Below are positions 16,587 through 25,390 of a stretch of 64,000 bases of DNA, one piece after another. Numbering within the stretch: position 1 is the stretch's first letter; the number at the start of each line of letters is the position of its first letter. Source of the DNA: Streptomyces sp. RKAG293. GTDB lineage: Bacteria; Actinomycetota; Actinomycetes; Streptomycetales; Streptomycetaceae. The translations under genes were made by a program, and so were the position numbers. The stretch covers positions 8,789,001 to 8,853,000 of the forward strand of contig NZ_JAJOZB010000001.1 of NCBI RefSeq assembly GCF_023701745.1, given 5' to 3'. The notes under the pieces were generated by a model. That model saw only the letters and a program-made list of their open reading frames with translations. It did no database searches and was not told the origin of the DNA.

Positions 16587-17603
16587 ATGACCGAGGACAC
16601 CCTGGCCAGCGCCCAGGCCGGCGATCCGGAGGCGTTCGGAACGCTCACCGACCCGTACCGCGGCGAGCTGCAACTGCACTGCTACCGGATGCTCGGCTCG
16701 CTCACCGACGCCGAAGACATGCTGCAGGAGACGCTGCTGGCGGCCTGGCGCGGCCTCGAAGGCTTCGAGGGCCGGGCGTCGCTACGGGCCTGGCTGTATC
16801 GCATCGCCACCAACCGATGCCTCAACGCGCTCCGCGACGCGGGGCGACGCACCCCACCCACGCCGGTCCCACCGTTCGAGCCGACCGAACCCACCCGCCG
16901 CGGCGAAACCACCTGGCTCCAGCCGTACCCGGACACGTTGCTCGAACGGATTCCCGACGCCGGCTCCCGGCCGGAGGCGCGCTACCAGAGCAAGGAGGCG
17001 GTGGAACTCGCGTTCGTCGCCGCGCTCCAACAGCTGCCGCCCCGCCAGACGGCCACGCTGGTGCTGCGCGACGTGCTCGGCTACTCCACGGCAGAGGTCG
17101 CCGACATGCTGGACACGACCGGGACCGCCGTCAAAGGCGTCCTGCAACGCGCCCGCGCCCGCCTCGACGAACACCGCCGCTCCGTGACCACCGTTCGGCC
17201 CGGCTCCGCCCAGGAACGCGAGCTCACCCGGCGCTTCGCCGAGGCATTCACCGCCGACGACATCGACGGGGTCGTCGCTCTGCTCACCGACGACGCGTGG
17301 CTGACGATGCCGCCGGCACCGCATGAGTACCGAGGTGCGGCGGCGATCGCCGCGTTCCTCCGGACCGGTGCGGCCTGGCGTGACGGTCGCCGGTTCCTGC
17401 TCGTACCCACCCGGGCCAACACCCAGCCCGCGTTCGGCTGCTACCTCCCCGACACTTCCGAGCCGATCGCGTACCCGGCCGGGCTGATCGTGCTCACCAT
17501 GGGACATGACCGCATCCTCGCCGTCACCAGGTTCCTCGACAACGAGCTGCTGCCCCGATTCGGGCTCCCCGAGAAGGTCACCCTGCCCGCCCAGGCGCGG
17601 TAA
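16587..17603 (+). CDS. ECF RNA polymerase sigma factor with C-terminal SnoaL-like domain
   Basis: 338 residues. Region 2 (YRGELQLHCYRMLGSLTDAE, DMLQETLLAAWRGL, WLYRIATNRCLNALRD) covers about residues 20-90. Region 4 (LPPRQTATLVLRDVLGYSTAEVADML, GTAVKGVLQRARARL) covers about 148-195. Residues from 215 form a SnoaL-like domain, as in SigJ/SigG-type ECF factors where this domain rather than an anti-sigma factor modulates activity. No anti-sigma gene is adjacent, in agreement. It diverges from the TfoX-like/SnoaL-like pair with a 52-base gap, so the three genes probably form one module. Confidence 0.9.
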   Translation: MTEDTLASAQAGDPEAFGTLTDPYRGELQLHCYRMLGSLTDAEDMLQETLLAAWRGLEGFEGRASLRAWLYRIATNRCLNALRDAGRRTPPTPVPPFEPTEPTRRGETTWLQPYPDTLLERIPDAGSRPEARYQSKEAVELAFVAALQQLPPRQTATLVLRDVLGYSTAEVADMLDTTGTAVKGVLQRARARLDEHRRSVTTVRPGSAQERELTRRFAEAFTADDIDGVVALLTDDAWLTMPPAPHEYRGAAAIAAFLRTGAAWRDGRRFLLVPTRANTQPAFGCYLPDTSEPIAYPAGLIVLTMGHDRILAVTRFLDNELLPRFGLPEKVTLPAQAR

Positions 17604-17637
17604 GAGGGGACCCCCTGCACTGCCGCAGATCGAATGG

Positions 17638-18204
17638 TCACGCAGGCGCGGCATAGCAATGCACGGTCACCGTCTGCGTCGGACTCCACCGCTGATCGAC
17701 GGTGGCCAGCAAGCTCCAGCCCAGGCGTTCGTACAAGGCCGCGGCCGACGTGTCGGAGGCCAGGACGTCGAGGACCGGGTGCAGCGCACGCTGGTGAGCG
17801 TCCTGCACCGCCCGCTCCATCAGCAGAGCGCCGATTCCGTGGCCACGAGCGGCAGGTGAGACGAACAACCGGCTGATCACAGCGGTGTCCTCGACGGACA
17901 CGCCCTCGCGGCCGCTCCACAGGGCAGGTGCCGCATCTCCCGCCCCGCTGCGCGACAGGCCGATATGACCGACGACGTGTCCGTCCAGTTCCGCCACCCA
18001 TGCCGCGAGCAGGGAAGGCTGCATCAGCCACTCACTGGGACGGTCAGGCCAGTTCGCCGGATAGCCGTCACTGGCATGGACCTCGGCGAGCACGCCGACG
18101 CAGTCATCGACATCGGATGCCTCGCGCCGCCGGATGCGGCAGGTCGGAGGTTCGTCGGCCGTAGGTACACCCTGTCGATTCACCGAAGCATGAAAGCACA
18201 ACAC
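17638..18204 (-). CDS. GNAT-family N-acetyltransferase
   Basis: 188 residues from the GTG at 18204, or 181 from an in-frame GTG at 18183; neither has a strong ribosome-binding site, so the start is uncertain. The fold shows IRRREASDVDDCVGVLAEVH at the N-terminus, the acetyl-CoA loop RLFVSPAARGHGIGALLMERA, and the end SAAALYERLGWSLL. Substrate unknown. Convergent with the sigma factor gene. Confidence 0.82.
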   Translation of the reverse strand: MLCFHASVNRQGVPTADEPPTCRIRRREASDVDDCVGVLAEVHASDGYPANWPDRPSEWLMQPSLLAAWVAELDGHVVGHIGLSRSGAGDAAPALWSGREGVSVEDTAVISRLFVSPAARGHGIGALLMERAVQDAHQRALHPVLDVLASDTSAAALYERLGWSLLATVDQRWSPTQTVTVHCYAAPA

Positions 18205-18383
18205 GACGACGGGACCGGCCGATCGGCCCCCTCCGGCCTCGGACCGGATGCTGCCGGGCCGGGTGCTTCACGGCTTCGGGAGGTTCGGGAGCCGGTGCGA
18301 CGACGCCGTTCCCGACCTCGGGCCGGACTGCCGCCGCCGCACCGGAGGGCGCTGCTTGCTGGGTGGGATCTACCCGCGGTCGG

Positions 18384-20369
18384 CTATGCGGAGTGCCGCC
18401 ACCACCGCTGGTCGGTGGCGAAGACCGCGCGCAGGGTGTTGGTCGCGCAGTGGATCTCTCCTTCTGACACATGGGTGGAGAGCAGGTCGTCGACGTAGCG
18501 GACCGTGTAGCCGGTGGTGGCGAAGGCCTTGTCGATGGCCTCGGTGAAGACGTCCTTCCCGCCGATCAGCGGACCGAAGGGCTTCGGCGCGACGTATTCC
18601 CCGTTGTTCAGCACCAGACCGTTGACCGTGCCGGGGATCAACGCCACCGCCTGGTCCATGGCGCCGAGCCGGGCTTCGGCCGCGTCCCGGTCGGGACCCG
18701 GCTTCATGCCCCTGATTTCGCTCTGGAGCATCAGGTAGTCCATCGTGCGGGCAGTGAACAAGGCGGGGACCCGCACGATGTCGGCGTCGGTCAGACCCAC
18801 CTCGCGCTTCAGTACGGCGACGTTGGCGTCGATCCTCTGCGCGCTGCGGTCGTTGACGTGCAGGAACTGCGGGTCGGCGAGGAACTGGTCGATGCTGCGC
18901 TGGTCGACGTGGTCGGTGTACCGCCAGTCCAGTGCGGGCAGCCCACCGTGCATGATCTGGCCCCCGTGCCCGGCCTTCTTCGCGTCCTGGAGAACCTTCA
19001 TGCCGCTTCGCGGGTCGGCGACGATCGCGCGCCAGCCGAGGCGGCTGCCCGGGGCGGGCAGGAACTGGATGAACTCGTCGATGTGGCCGACCGACAGCCA
19101 CGACGTGTCGAGCGACAGGGGCTTCTGCATGCTCTGCGAACGCAGGAAGGTGAGCATCTCCGTGGCGGGGCCCTTCTTGCCGTCGGAGGGGTCACCGCCG
19201 ATGACGATGCGGCCCGCCGGGTAGCCCCGGTACGCGGGGACCGTCTCCAGGTTGCCCATCGAGTCGTACGTCGAGTCCTCGTCCGGGGTCGGCACGTGCG
19301 CGATGTGCACGGCGGCCACGTCGGGCCCGGCGAAGTCGGTGAACACGACACGGGAGGCGGCGTGCCGGTTCTCGTTGACGGAGGGGATCAGCACGCGCAT
19401 CCCGTGCGGCTTGCCGCCGGAGCCGGGGATGGAGGCGTAGGCCGGCTCGAAGAGGTCCTGCATCCACTGGTCGCCGCCGGTGTCCACCCGGCGCAGCGGC
19501 GTGTCGAGTCCGTTCGCCTTCACGGCGGCGGCGAGGGCGTCGGTGAAGGGCTTGCCGGTCTCCGGATCCTGGTCGTCGGAGGCGAGCGCCTCCTGCAGAC
19601 GCTGGGTGTTGAGCTGAGTGAGTACCGGGGCCTGCTGGAGGGCGACGGTGCGCGAGGAGGTCACGCCGTTCGCAGTGACGTCCAGTCGTACGGTGACGCG
19701 GCCGGCCCATACGGCGGAGTCACGGACGATGTCGCGCCCCTCGATGCCCAGTTCGACTCCTGCGCGCAGCTCGGCGGCGGTCAGCTTCGTGTCGGGGCCG
19801 ACGACCTCCCAGCCCCTGGGCGCGGCACTCCTGGGGCGCTTGATGAACAGGCGCACGTGGTCGGCCCCGGCGCCCGGCACGGTGACGCGCCCGGTCGCGG
19901 AAGCGGGGGCCGCGGCCCAGGGTGCCGTATGGAGACGGGCCAGATCGGCCTCGTCCTGGGCGCCGTTGACCACCGTGTCGGCGGCGTCGTTGCACCCGGC
20001 CATGTCACGGTCGGCCTGATACTGCGCCAGCCGATGGGTCCGCTTCAACGCGGCGTACTTCCGCTCCGCCTCATCCTTCTTGGCGGGGTCCTTGGCCTCC
20101 TCACGCAGCGCCGCCTCCTGTACCCGGAAACTCTCGTTGTCGGCCTGCTCCCGACCGGCGGCACTGACCAGGAGCTCCTTGGAGCGGGCCTTGCAGACGC
20201 CGGCGTCATCGTCGACGTTGGCCAGGAAGAGCGCAGGCTGCCCGGGAGCCGTGGCGGTGTCGGTCCGGAGATCCGCCACAGGTGTGGCGGCGGAGGCGGG
20301 CATGGCGAGGCCCACCGTGCTGACGGTCAGTGCCCCCGCCAGAAACAGTTCGCGCGTTCGGAATCTCAT
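18384..20369 (-). CDS. Secreted protein-arginine deiminase (PAD) family protein
   Basis: 661 residues. A Sec signal peptide (residues about 1-28, ending MPASAA) indicates export. The C-terminal half is a PAD catalytic domain with its residues in place: Asp in DTGGDQWMQD, His and Asp in VGHIDEF, and the nucleophile Cys641 in GEIHCATN. PADs convert peptidyl arginine to citrulline. The N-terminal half has a charged helical segment (about 60-130) and an immunoglobulin-like part (about 150-250) resembling the middle domain of animal PADs. Most bacteria lack PADs, though several Streptomyces carry one. Calcium dependence cannot be judged here. It stands alone with no obvious partner. Confidence 0.88.
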   Translation of the reverse strand: MRFRTRELFLAGALTVSTVGLAMPASAATPVADLRTDTATAPGQPALFLANVDDDAGVCKARSKELLVSAAGREQADNESFRVQEAALREEAKDPAKKDEAERKYAALKRTHRLAQYQADRDMAGCNDAADTVVNGAQDEADLARLHTAPWAAAPASATGRVTVPGAGADHVRLFIKRPRSAAPRGWEVVGPDTKLTAAELRAGVELGIEGRDIVRDSAVWAGRVTVRLDVTANGVTSSRTVALQQAPVLTQLNTQRLQEALASDDQDPETGKPFTDALAAAVKANGLDTPLRRVDTGGDQWMQDLFEPAYASIPGSGGKPHGMRVLIPSVNENRHAASRVVFTDFAGPDVAAVHIAHVPTPDEDSTYDSMGNLETVPAYRGYPAGRIVIGGDPSDGKKGPATEMLTFLRSQSMQKPLSLDTSWLSVGHIDEFIQFLPAPGSRLGWRAIVADPRSGMKVLQDAKKAGHGGQIMHGGLPALDWRYTDHVDQRSIDQFLADPQFLHVNDRSAQRIDANVAVLKREVGLTDADIVRVPALFTARTMDYLMLQSEIRGMKPGPDRDAAEARLGAMDQAVALIPGTVNGLVLNNGEYVAPKPFGPLIGGKDVFTEAIDKAFATTGYTVRYVDDLLSTHVSEGEIHCATNTLRAVFATDQRWWRHSA

Positions 20370-20545
20370 CGCTGGGTGTCCCTCGGATCCGGTGCGAGGT
20401 CCCGCTGCCGGGCAGTGCCCGCTGCAGCTTCAGGGACCGTCTGAAGACATCAAGATCGCCAATACTTGTCAGTTTCCTGTGAACCGGAGGTCAGGGAATC
20501 GTCAGCGAGGACTTGCGGGACCCTTGCGCTGCTCACGCTCGCTCT

Positions 20546-20833
20546 GGCACGGACGCCAGCTGGGACCAGGCGTGGCACCGGCTGGACGGATGGAAACGCT
20601 GGCTGCCCGTGGCCGGCGCGACGCACTACAGCTTCTCCGACATCCCGCTCTTCCTGGACGAACTAGGCCTGCCTGGAGCGCAGTCGCAGCAGACCCTTCC
20701 CGGCGGCCGATCGCTGGACATCACGCGCGCGTACGTCGGAGCCTTCTTCGACCTGCAGCTGAAGCACACTCCGCAGCCGCTGCTGGACGGTCCGACGCCG
20801 ACAGAACCGGAGGTCGTCTTCAACAACCCGTAA
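20546..20833 (+). pseudogene. C-terminal fragment of a secreted alpha/beta-hydrolase (esterase)
   Basis: About 95 residues (WDQAWHRLDGWKRWLPVAGA, THYSFSDIPLFLDELGLPGA, ITRAYVGAFFDLQLK, QPLLDGPTPTEPEVVFNNP) match the end of actinomycete PAF-acetylhydrolase-like lipases. The catalytic histidine is present (GATHYSF), but the nucleophile elbow and the first three quarters of the enzyme are missing upstream, where unrelated sequence begins. No ribosome-binding site. Probably a deletion remnant. Confidence 0.75.
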
Positions 20834-20882
20834 CCGGATGGTGGAGCGGGTCGAGTCGAAGGCGGGGGCACCAACCGTGCCT

Positions 20883-22310
20883 TCAGGGACGGTGTGTTGC
20901 TCCGCCGGGCCGGGGGAGGGTGAGGGCCGCGGCGGCGGCCAGCAGGGCCGTGGCGACCGCAGCCCACCAGCCCTGGCGGAACGCGTCGAGCGTCGCGTCC
21001 GCTGTGGCGGGGGTTCCGAGGAGGGTGACCGTCAGCGCGACGCCCAGGACGGAACCGGTCTGGCGGGCCATCGTGGTGACGGCCGAGCCGGTCGCGAAGC
21101 GAGTGGGCGGCAGCGCCGTGGCGGCCGCGCCGACGAGGGTGGGGAGGGCGAAGCCGACGCCGATGCCGGTGAGCAGCATGCCGGGGAGGAGCCCGGTGGC
21201 GTAATGCGGGTCCGTGCTGAGCACGGTGGCCCACCAGGCGAGTCCGGCGCCGAACAGCAGGCAGCCGAGCGCGGCGGTACGGCCGGCACCGAGGCGGCGG
21301 ACGACAGGACCGGAGCTGATGGCGAGGAGCGGGACGACCAGCGGGCCCGGTGCGATCGCCAGCCCCGTGCGGATCGGCGAGTACCCCCACACCTGCTGGC
21401 ACCAGAGCACCGAAGTGAGCAGCATGGCCGCGAACGCGGCCGTGAAGAAAAGGGCCGCGACGGTCGCGGCGGCGAAGGCAGGGGTGCGCAGCATCGGCAA
21501 CTCGACGATCGGAGCGGGGTGCCGGGCCGACCGCAGCACGAAGGCGCCGGTGAGGACGACCGTGGCGAGCAGGGAGCCGAGGACCCCGGGGGAACTCCAG
21601 CCCCAGGCGTTCGACTTGACCAGTCCGAGCGCCAGGGCTCCTATCGCGAGGGTGAGCAAGGCGGTACCCAGCAGGTCGGGGATGCGGCCCGCGCGGTCCG
21701 GGCGGGAGTCGGGCAGCAGCCGGGCGCCGGCCACCAGGCCGACCACTCCGACCGGGACGTTGACGAGGAACACCCAGCGCCAGTCGGCCTCGACGAGGAG
21801 ACCTCCGACGACCGGCCCGAGGCCGGCGGCTATCCCGCCGATCGCGGCCCAGCTGCGGATGGCCCGCGGGCGCTGCTCCGGCGCGGTGTTGGCCAGCAGC
21901 AGTGCGAGCGATGTCGGCATCAGGGCGGCGGCTCCGGCGGCCTGCAGGACGCGGGCCGCGACCAGCCAACCGAGGTCGGGAGCGACTGCGCACAGCGCGG
22001 AGGCGAGGGTGAAGACGAAGAGGCCCAGCAGGAAGCCCCGGCGGTGCCCGTACCGGTCGGCGAGCCGGCCGGCGACGACGAGCAGGGCGGCGAAGACGAT
22101 CGCGTACGCGTTGAGCACCCAGGACAGCGAAGCGAGCGAGCTGCCGTCGAAGGAGGCCCCCATCGCGGGGACCGCGACGTTCACGATGAACAGATCGAGG
22201 TTCGCGACGAAGACACCGGCCGAGACGATCCACACAGAGGCGCGCGATGAGGCGCGGGGGGAGGTCCGGGAGGCCACGGACAGGGGAGGGTTTGATTTTC
22301 CAACTATCAC
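20883..22310 (-). CDS. MFS multidrug exporter, DHA2/EmrB-QacA type
   Basis: 475 residues with about 14 transmembrane helices. Motif A (AGRLADRYGHRR) is after helix 2 and motif C (AAGLGPVVGGLL) in helix 5, the mark of drug/proton antiporters. The GTG at 22310 has no clear ribosome-binding site and may be too far upstream; another GTG lies about 36 bases downstream. Two AT-rich dyads overlap or precede the start, suggesting control by a regulator that is not adjacent. Confidence 0.88.
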   Translation of the reverse strand: MIVGKSNPPLSVASRTSPRASSRASVWIVSAGVFVANLDLFIVNVAVPAMGASFDGSSLASLSWVLNAYAIVFAALLVVAGRLADRYGHRRGFLLGLFVFTLASALCAVAPDLGWLVAARVLQAAGAAALMPTSLALLLANTAPEQRPRAIRSWAAIGGIAAGLGPVVGGLLVEADWRWVFLVNVPVGVVGLVAGARLLPDSRPDRAGRIPDLLGTALLTLAIGALALGLVKSNAWGWSSPGVLGSLLATVVLTGAFVLRSARHPAPIVELPMLRTPAFAAATVAALFFTAAFAAMLLTSVLWCQQVWGYSPIRTGLAIAPGPLVVPLLAISSGPVVRRLGAGRTAALGCLLFGAGLAWWATVLSTDPHYATGLLPGMLLTGIGVGFALPTLVGAAATALPPTRFATGSAVTTMARQTGSVLGVALTVTLLGTPATADATLDAFRQGWWAAVATALLAAAAALTLPRPGGATHRP

Positions 22311-22345
22311 GGCGACAAGCTAGCGCTCGTGAGTTTGAATTGGCA
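22290..22345. promoter_or_regulatory. Repeated AT-rich dyad GTTTGATTTTCCAAC / GTTTGAATTGGCAAC
   Basis: Two 15-base sequences, at 22290-22304 and about 22330-22345, agree at 12 of 15 positions. The first is itself a near-perfect dyad (GTTtGA-TTT-TCcAAC). They flank the MFS start, so they are candidate operators. The low GC content here contrasts with the surroundings. Confidence 0.4.
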
Positions 22346-22518
22346 ACCCATTCGAGAACCGGTGCGCACCACCCGCGGCGGCCGGGTCGCGCTCCGGCTG
22401 GACGGCGCGCCTCGCGTCGCCTACGGACAGGCGGACAGAGCTGCGCCCCGGACGCCTGGGCGTGCCCGCTCTCAGTCACCGTGCCGAGGTGCTTGCTTGT
22501 AGGTCGTGCCTGGTGGAA

Positions 22519-23010
22519 TCAGTGCTTCCGTACGACGCGCTCCGGCGTACCCGGCTTCCAGATCGTGACGTCCATGTGGCCGCCGCCGACCTCCACCGCT
22601 GACGCTCCGGTCACATCGGCCGCGTAGAAGCGGTCGAAGTCGCGTCCCCGGAGGTCGAGCCCGATGTTTTCGAACAGGTCATCGGCGAACCGCTGATGCA
22701 GCGCTTTGTCCTGGACGTCCTCGACCACACCCCACAGCTTCGCGTCACCGTCCTTGACCTCGGCGTCGACCGTCGCCGTATGCAGGCAGAAGCGCGGGTC
22801 GCGACCCAGGTCCCGGAACTTGGTGGTGTCCGGCATGCCGACGATCCACAACTGGTCTTCGAACACCCTCGGCTCGATGGGGCTGATCCGCGGGAATCCG
22901 TCCGAGCGGAGGGTGGCAAGCAGGCACAGGTTGCCGGTGGCGGCATGGCGGCGCGTGAAGATGCCGGCGATCCGCGGCGCGCCCTCGGTGAACTCTTTCC
23001 AGGTCGTCAT
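22519..23010 (-). CDS. Pyridoxamine-5'-phosphate-oxidase-like flavin/heme-binding protein
   Basis: 163 residues of the split-barrel fold (NLCLLATLRSDGFPRISPIEPR, LWIVGMPDTTKFRDLGRDPRF, a family hallmark for FMN or F420 binding). The ATG at 23010 is chosen because that is where the fold begins; the frame continues upstream into an unrelated LysR remnant. It could be a general stress-type flavoprotein; the substrate cannot be told. Confidence 0.85.
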   Translation of the reverse strand: MTTWKEFTEGAPRIAGIFTRRHAATGNLCLLATLRSDGFPRISPIEPRVFEDQLWIVGMPDTTKFRDLGRDPRFCLHTATVDAEVKDGDAKLWGVVEDVQDKALHQRFADDLFENIGLDLRGRDFDRFYAADVTGASAVEVGGGHMDVTIWKPGTPERVVRKH

Positions 23011-23060
23011 GGTTGCGACGCTACGACAGCGCGAGCCGGAGCGCCGGGCAACACGGGAGC

Positions 23061-23195
23061 GGCCGCCGAAATCATCAGGGCGGCACTCCCCGGCGACCAT
23101 GTGATCGTGGTCGGCGCCGAGTTCTCCGGCCCCGCCTGCGCCTGCGCCTGCGCCCTGACCGGTGGCGGCCTGCGTGTCACCGTGCTGCCTCGTTC
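23061..23195 (+). pseudogene. Possible Rossmann-fold fragment of a flavin-dependent reductase
   Basis: One plus-strand frame reads AAEIIRAALPGDHVIVVGAE followed by FSG...ALTGGGLRVTVL. This resembles the second dinucleotide-binding motif of ferredoxin-reductase-type flavoproteins (LPGxxVxVVGAGFIG...GxxVTVL). Nothing on either side continues the gene. A weak call, since short GC-rich frames can mimic this. Confidence 0.35.
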
Positions 23196-23235
23196 CTGCA
23201 CGGTGTCGGGCACGCCCTGTCCGGGGCCGCCCCGG

Positions 23236-23466
23236 TCGGAGGCGTGTCGCCACACGGATCAGGTCGGCGACTGTGCGCAGTCGGCTCTGTGGCGGCCAGG
23301 CGATCACCGTTGTCACGGGTGGAGCATCCAGAACCGGCACGGCGGCCAGATCCCTGCGCAGGTCGGCGCCGGCCGACTCGGGCACGATCACGGTGGTGCG
23401 GCCGAGTGCGATCAGCTGGAAGAGCTGAGTCAGGTTCCGTACCTCTGCCCCTGGTCCCTCCGGGTA
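23236..23466 (-). pseudogene. C-terminal remnant of a LysR-family regulator
   Basis: About 77 residues match the end of LysR effector-binding domains (EVRNLTQLFQLIALGRTTVI, VPESAGADLRRDLAAVPVLDA, VTTVIAWPP, RTVADLIRVATRL). The DNA-binding N-terminus and first half of the effector domain are absent. The frame runs without a stop into the downstream flavin-binding gene, which would give a meaningless fusion if translated. Confidence 0.65.
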
Positions 23467-23480
23467 GCTGCACGGTCGGG

Positions 23481-23918
23481 TCAACGGGATGTGCGGCGGG
23501 CGTGGACGGCCGAGGCCACCGCGAAGACGGCTGCGGCCACGAAGCCGAGCATCTGTAGCCAGCCGGCGGTGAAGTCCAGTGCGCGGTCCGGTTCGATCAG
23601 CCGGGATGCGAACTCGGGCGTGGCGAGTCCGCCGAAGACGAAGAAGGCGCTCATGGCGAGGATCAACAGCGGGGTGAACCGCCACCGGACCAGCGCCACC
23701 ATCACGGCGAACGCGAGGTCGATGAACGGGCCGGGCCCGTCATAGCCGGGAGCTTCGTCGCCGATGGCGGCCAGGACCAGAGCCATGCAGGTGGCGATCA
23801 GGAACATCCGGTGGTGGCCGTGAGCCCGGCCGATCGCGGTCCAGGCCGCACCACCGCGTCGCGGTGGTCCCACGGAATCCGGCAACCGGTGATCGGTGGG
23901 CGGTGTCTGCGCTGTCAC
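23481..23918 (-). CDS. Small membrane protein, four predicted helices
   Basis: 145 residues. After a hydrophilic, histidine- and proline-rich start come hydrophobic segments at about residues 38-55, 63-80, 83-98 and 118-138 (for example MFLIATCMALVLAAIG and GFVAAAVFAVASAVHA). I do not recognise a family. It abuts the LysR remnant. Confidence 0.55.
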   Translation of the reverse strand: MTAQTPPTDHRLPDSVGPPRRGGAAWTAIGRAHGHHRMFLIATCMALVLAAIGDEAPGYDGPGPFIDLAFAVMVALVRWRFTPLLILAMSAFFVFGGLATPEFASRLIEPDRALDFTAGWLQMLGFVAAAVFAVASAVHARRTSR

Positions 23919-24309
23919 GAGACAGGCTCCTTCGCTGGTGGCGTGCGCACCATCCTCGGCGCGGTCACGGCCGGCGTCGTCGTACCGCGGGCGGCTTCGC
24001 GCCTACGCCCCTCGGCGTAGGGGGCCAACGTGCCCGGAACGGCGCGTTACTCGCGGTGAAGTCATCGGCCGGTGGAACTGGCGGGTTCTCGCCCGTCGCC
24101 GCGGCCGTCGCACGCACACCACCGGTACCGTCCAGAAAAGTGCTCTCCTGTCGGCGGGCAGCGGCCCTGTCCCGTAGCCCGCGCGTGGGAACGCCGGCGA
24201 TGAGCCCGCAGCACCCGACGCGTGCCGGCGCCGGGCCTGCACGAGGGCGTTGAGTGGCGGGTGGCCGGCAGCGAACACGAGGTACCGATGACATATGGGG
24301 GAGTTGGGC
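23919..24309. other. Intergenic stretch, no gene recognised
   Basis: 391 bases upstream of the PAS-LuxR gene. Frames present are low complexity. It may hold decayed sequence and the promoter of the regulator. A GGGGGAG ribosome-binding site lies at 24297-24303. Confidence 0.5.
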
Positions 24310-25383
24310 ATGTACGTAGAAGCGGATGACGGGCGGGGCCTATGGCAGCAGGGCAGTTGGGAGGAGCCGAGCCGGAAACCGCCGGTGCATCAGGACCGTT
24401 CGGAATTCGCGCGCTGGTTCGAGGCGATTGCCGTGTTCGCGCCGGCACCGGCGTTCATCCGGGACGGACAGGGCCGGTACCTGTGGGCCAACGCCGCCTA
24501 CGCCCACCTGTACTGCATGGAGCCCGACGCTGTCGTCGGCAGGACCGTCGAGGAGATCGACACACCCGCCGACGCGGCGATGTTCCGCGCGCTCGACCGC
24601 GAGGTGCTCCTGTCCGGCCGTCCGGTCCGTCACACCCTCTCCTTCCGGCATCCCGACGGCCTGCCCCGCCAGGTGACCGGGCACCGCTTCGTGCTCGACG
24701 TCGGCTGCGGACCGCGCGTGGGCGGGATCTACCTGGACGTCACCGACCACACCCGGGTCCTGGAGGACAAGACCGTCGCCGACGAGGAACTGCACGCGTT
24801 GCGGGAGCGCTCGGGTCTCGCCGTCGTGGCACTGGACCTGAGCGGCCGGGTGCAGCGGGTCAGCGGTGGCGCGGCCCAGTTGCTGGGGAGCGGCCGCAGC
24901 GCGCTGGAGGGAAGCTGGGCCGCCGAGCATCTGGACGGCGGTCTCGACGTCGGCTCGGTGCGGGGCGTCTGGGCGGACCTCGTTGCGGGACGGACCTCCC
25001 GGTACAGCGGCTCGGTGGTCTGCCGTACGGCCTCCGGCGGGAACCGGGTGCTGCGTACCGACCTGGCGGTGGTCAGGCGCCAAGGGGCGCCCGACCACAT
25101 CGCAGCCGTACTGACCGCGCTGAGCGCCGAGTTCCACGGAAGGCCGGGCCTGAGTCCGGTGCAACTGCGCGTGCTCACGTTGATGGCCGGAGGCAGCCCG
25201 AACACGGTCATAGCCTCCCACCTGGGATTGTCCCGGCAGGCGCTGGACTATCACCTGCGGCGGCTGCGCGGTGTGCTGGACGCCGCCTCCCGTCCGGCGA
25301 TGGTGGCCCGCGCCTACGCCCTGGGCATTCTCGACGCCACCACCTGGCCGCCGCGGGCCGTCGACACTCTCTCTCAGCATTGA
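24310..25383 (+). CDS. PAS-domain regulator with LuxR-type helix-turn-helix
   Basis: 357 residues. An N-terminal PAS domain (about 25-145: AFIRDGQGRYLWANAAYAHL, GRTVEEIDTP, GGIYLDVTDHT), a second PAS-like region (about 165-270) and a C-terminal LuxR-like HTH (about 275-325: LSPVQLRVLTLMAGG, VIASHLGLSRQALDYHLRRL). This is the plan of PimM-like cluster-situated activators but longer, with two sensor regions. The ATG at 24310 has a GGGGGAG site six bases upstream; an ATG at 24295 is possible. It converges with, and ends seven bases from, the MFS/dikinase/ATP-grasp operon, so it may regulate it. Confidence 0.8.
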   Translation: MYVEADDGRGLWQQGSWEEPSRKPPVHQDRSEFARWFEAIAVFAPAPAFIRDGQGRYLWANAAYAHLYCMEPDAVVGRTVEEIDTPADAAMFRALDREVLLSGRPVRHTLSFRHPDGLPRQVTGHRFVLDVGCGPRVGGIYLDVTDHTRVLEDKTVADEELHALRERSGLAVVALDLSGRVQRVSGGAAQLLGSGRSALEGSWAAEHLDGGLDVGSVRGVWADLVAGRTSRYSGSVVCRTASGGNRVLRTDLAVVRRQGAPDHIAAVLTALSAEFHGRPGLSPVQLRVLTLMAGGSPNTVIASHLGLSRQALDYHLRRLRGVLDAASRPAMVARAYALGILDATTWPPRAVDTLSQH

Positions 25384-25390
25384 CCAGGTA

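Noticed and set aside
22519..23685. A 388-residue open frame covering the flavin-binding protein
   Set aside because: Only the last 163 residues form the known fold; the upstream part is low complexity plus a LysR tail, so the long frame is an accident of high GC.
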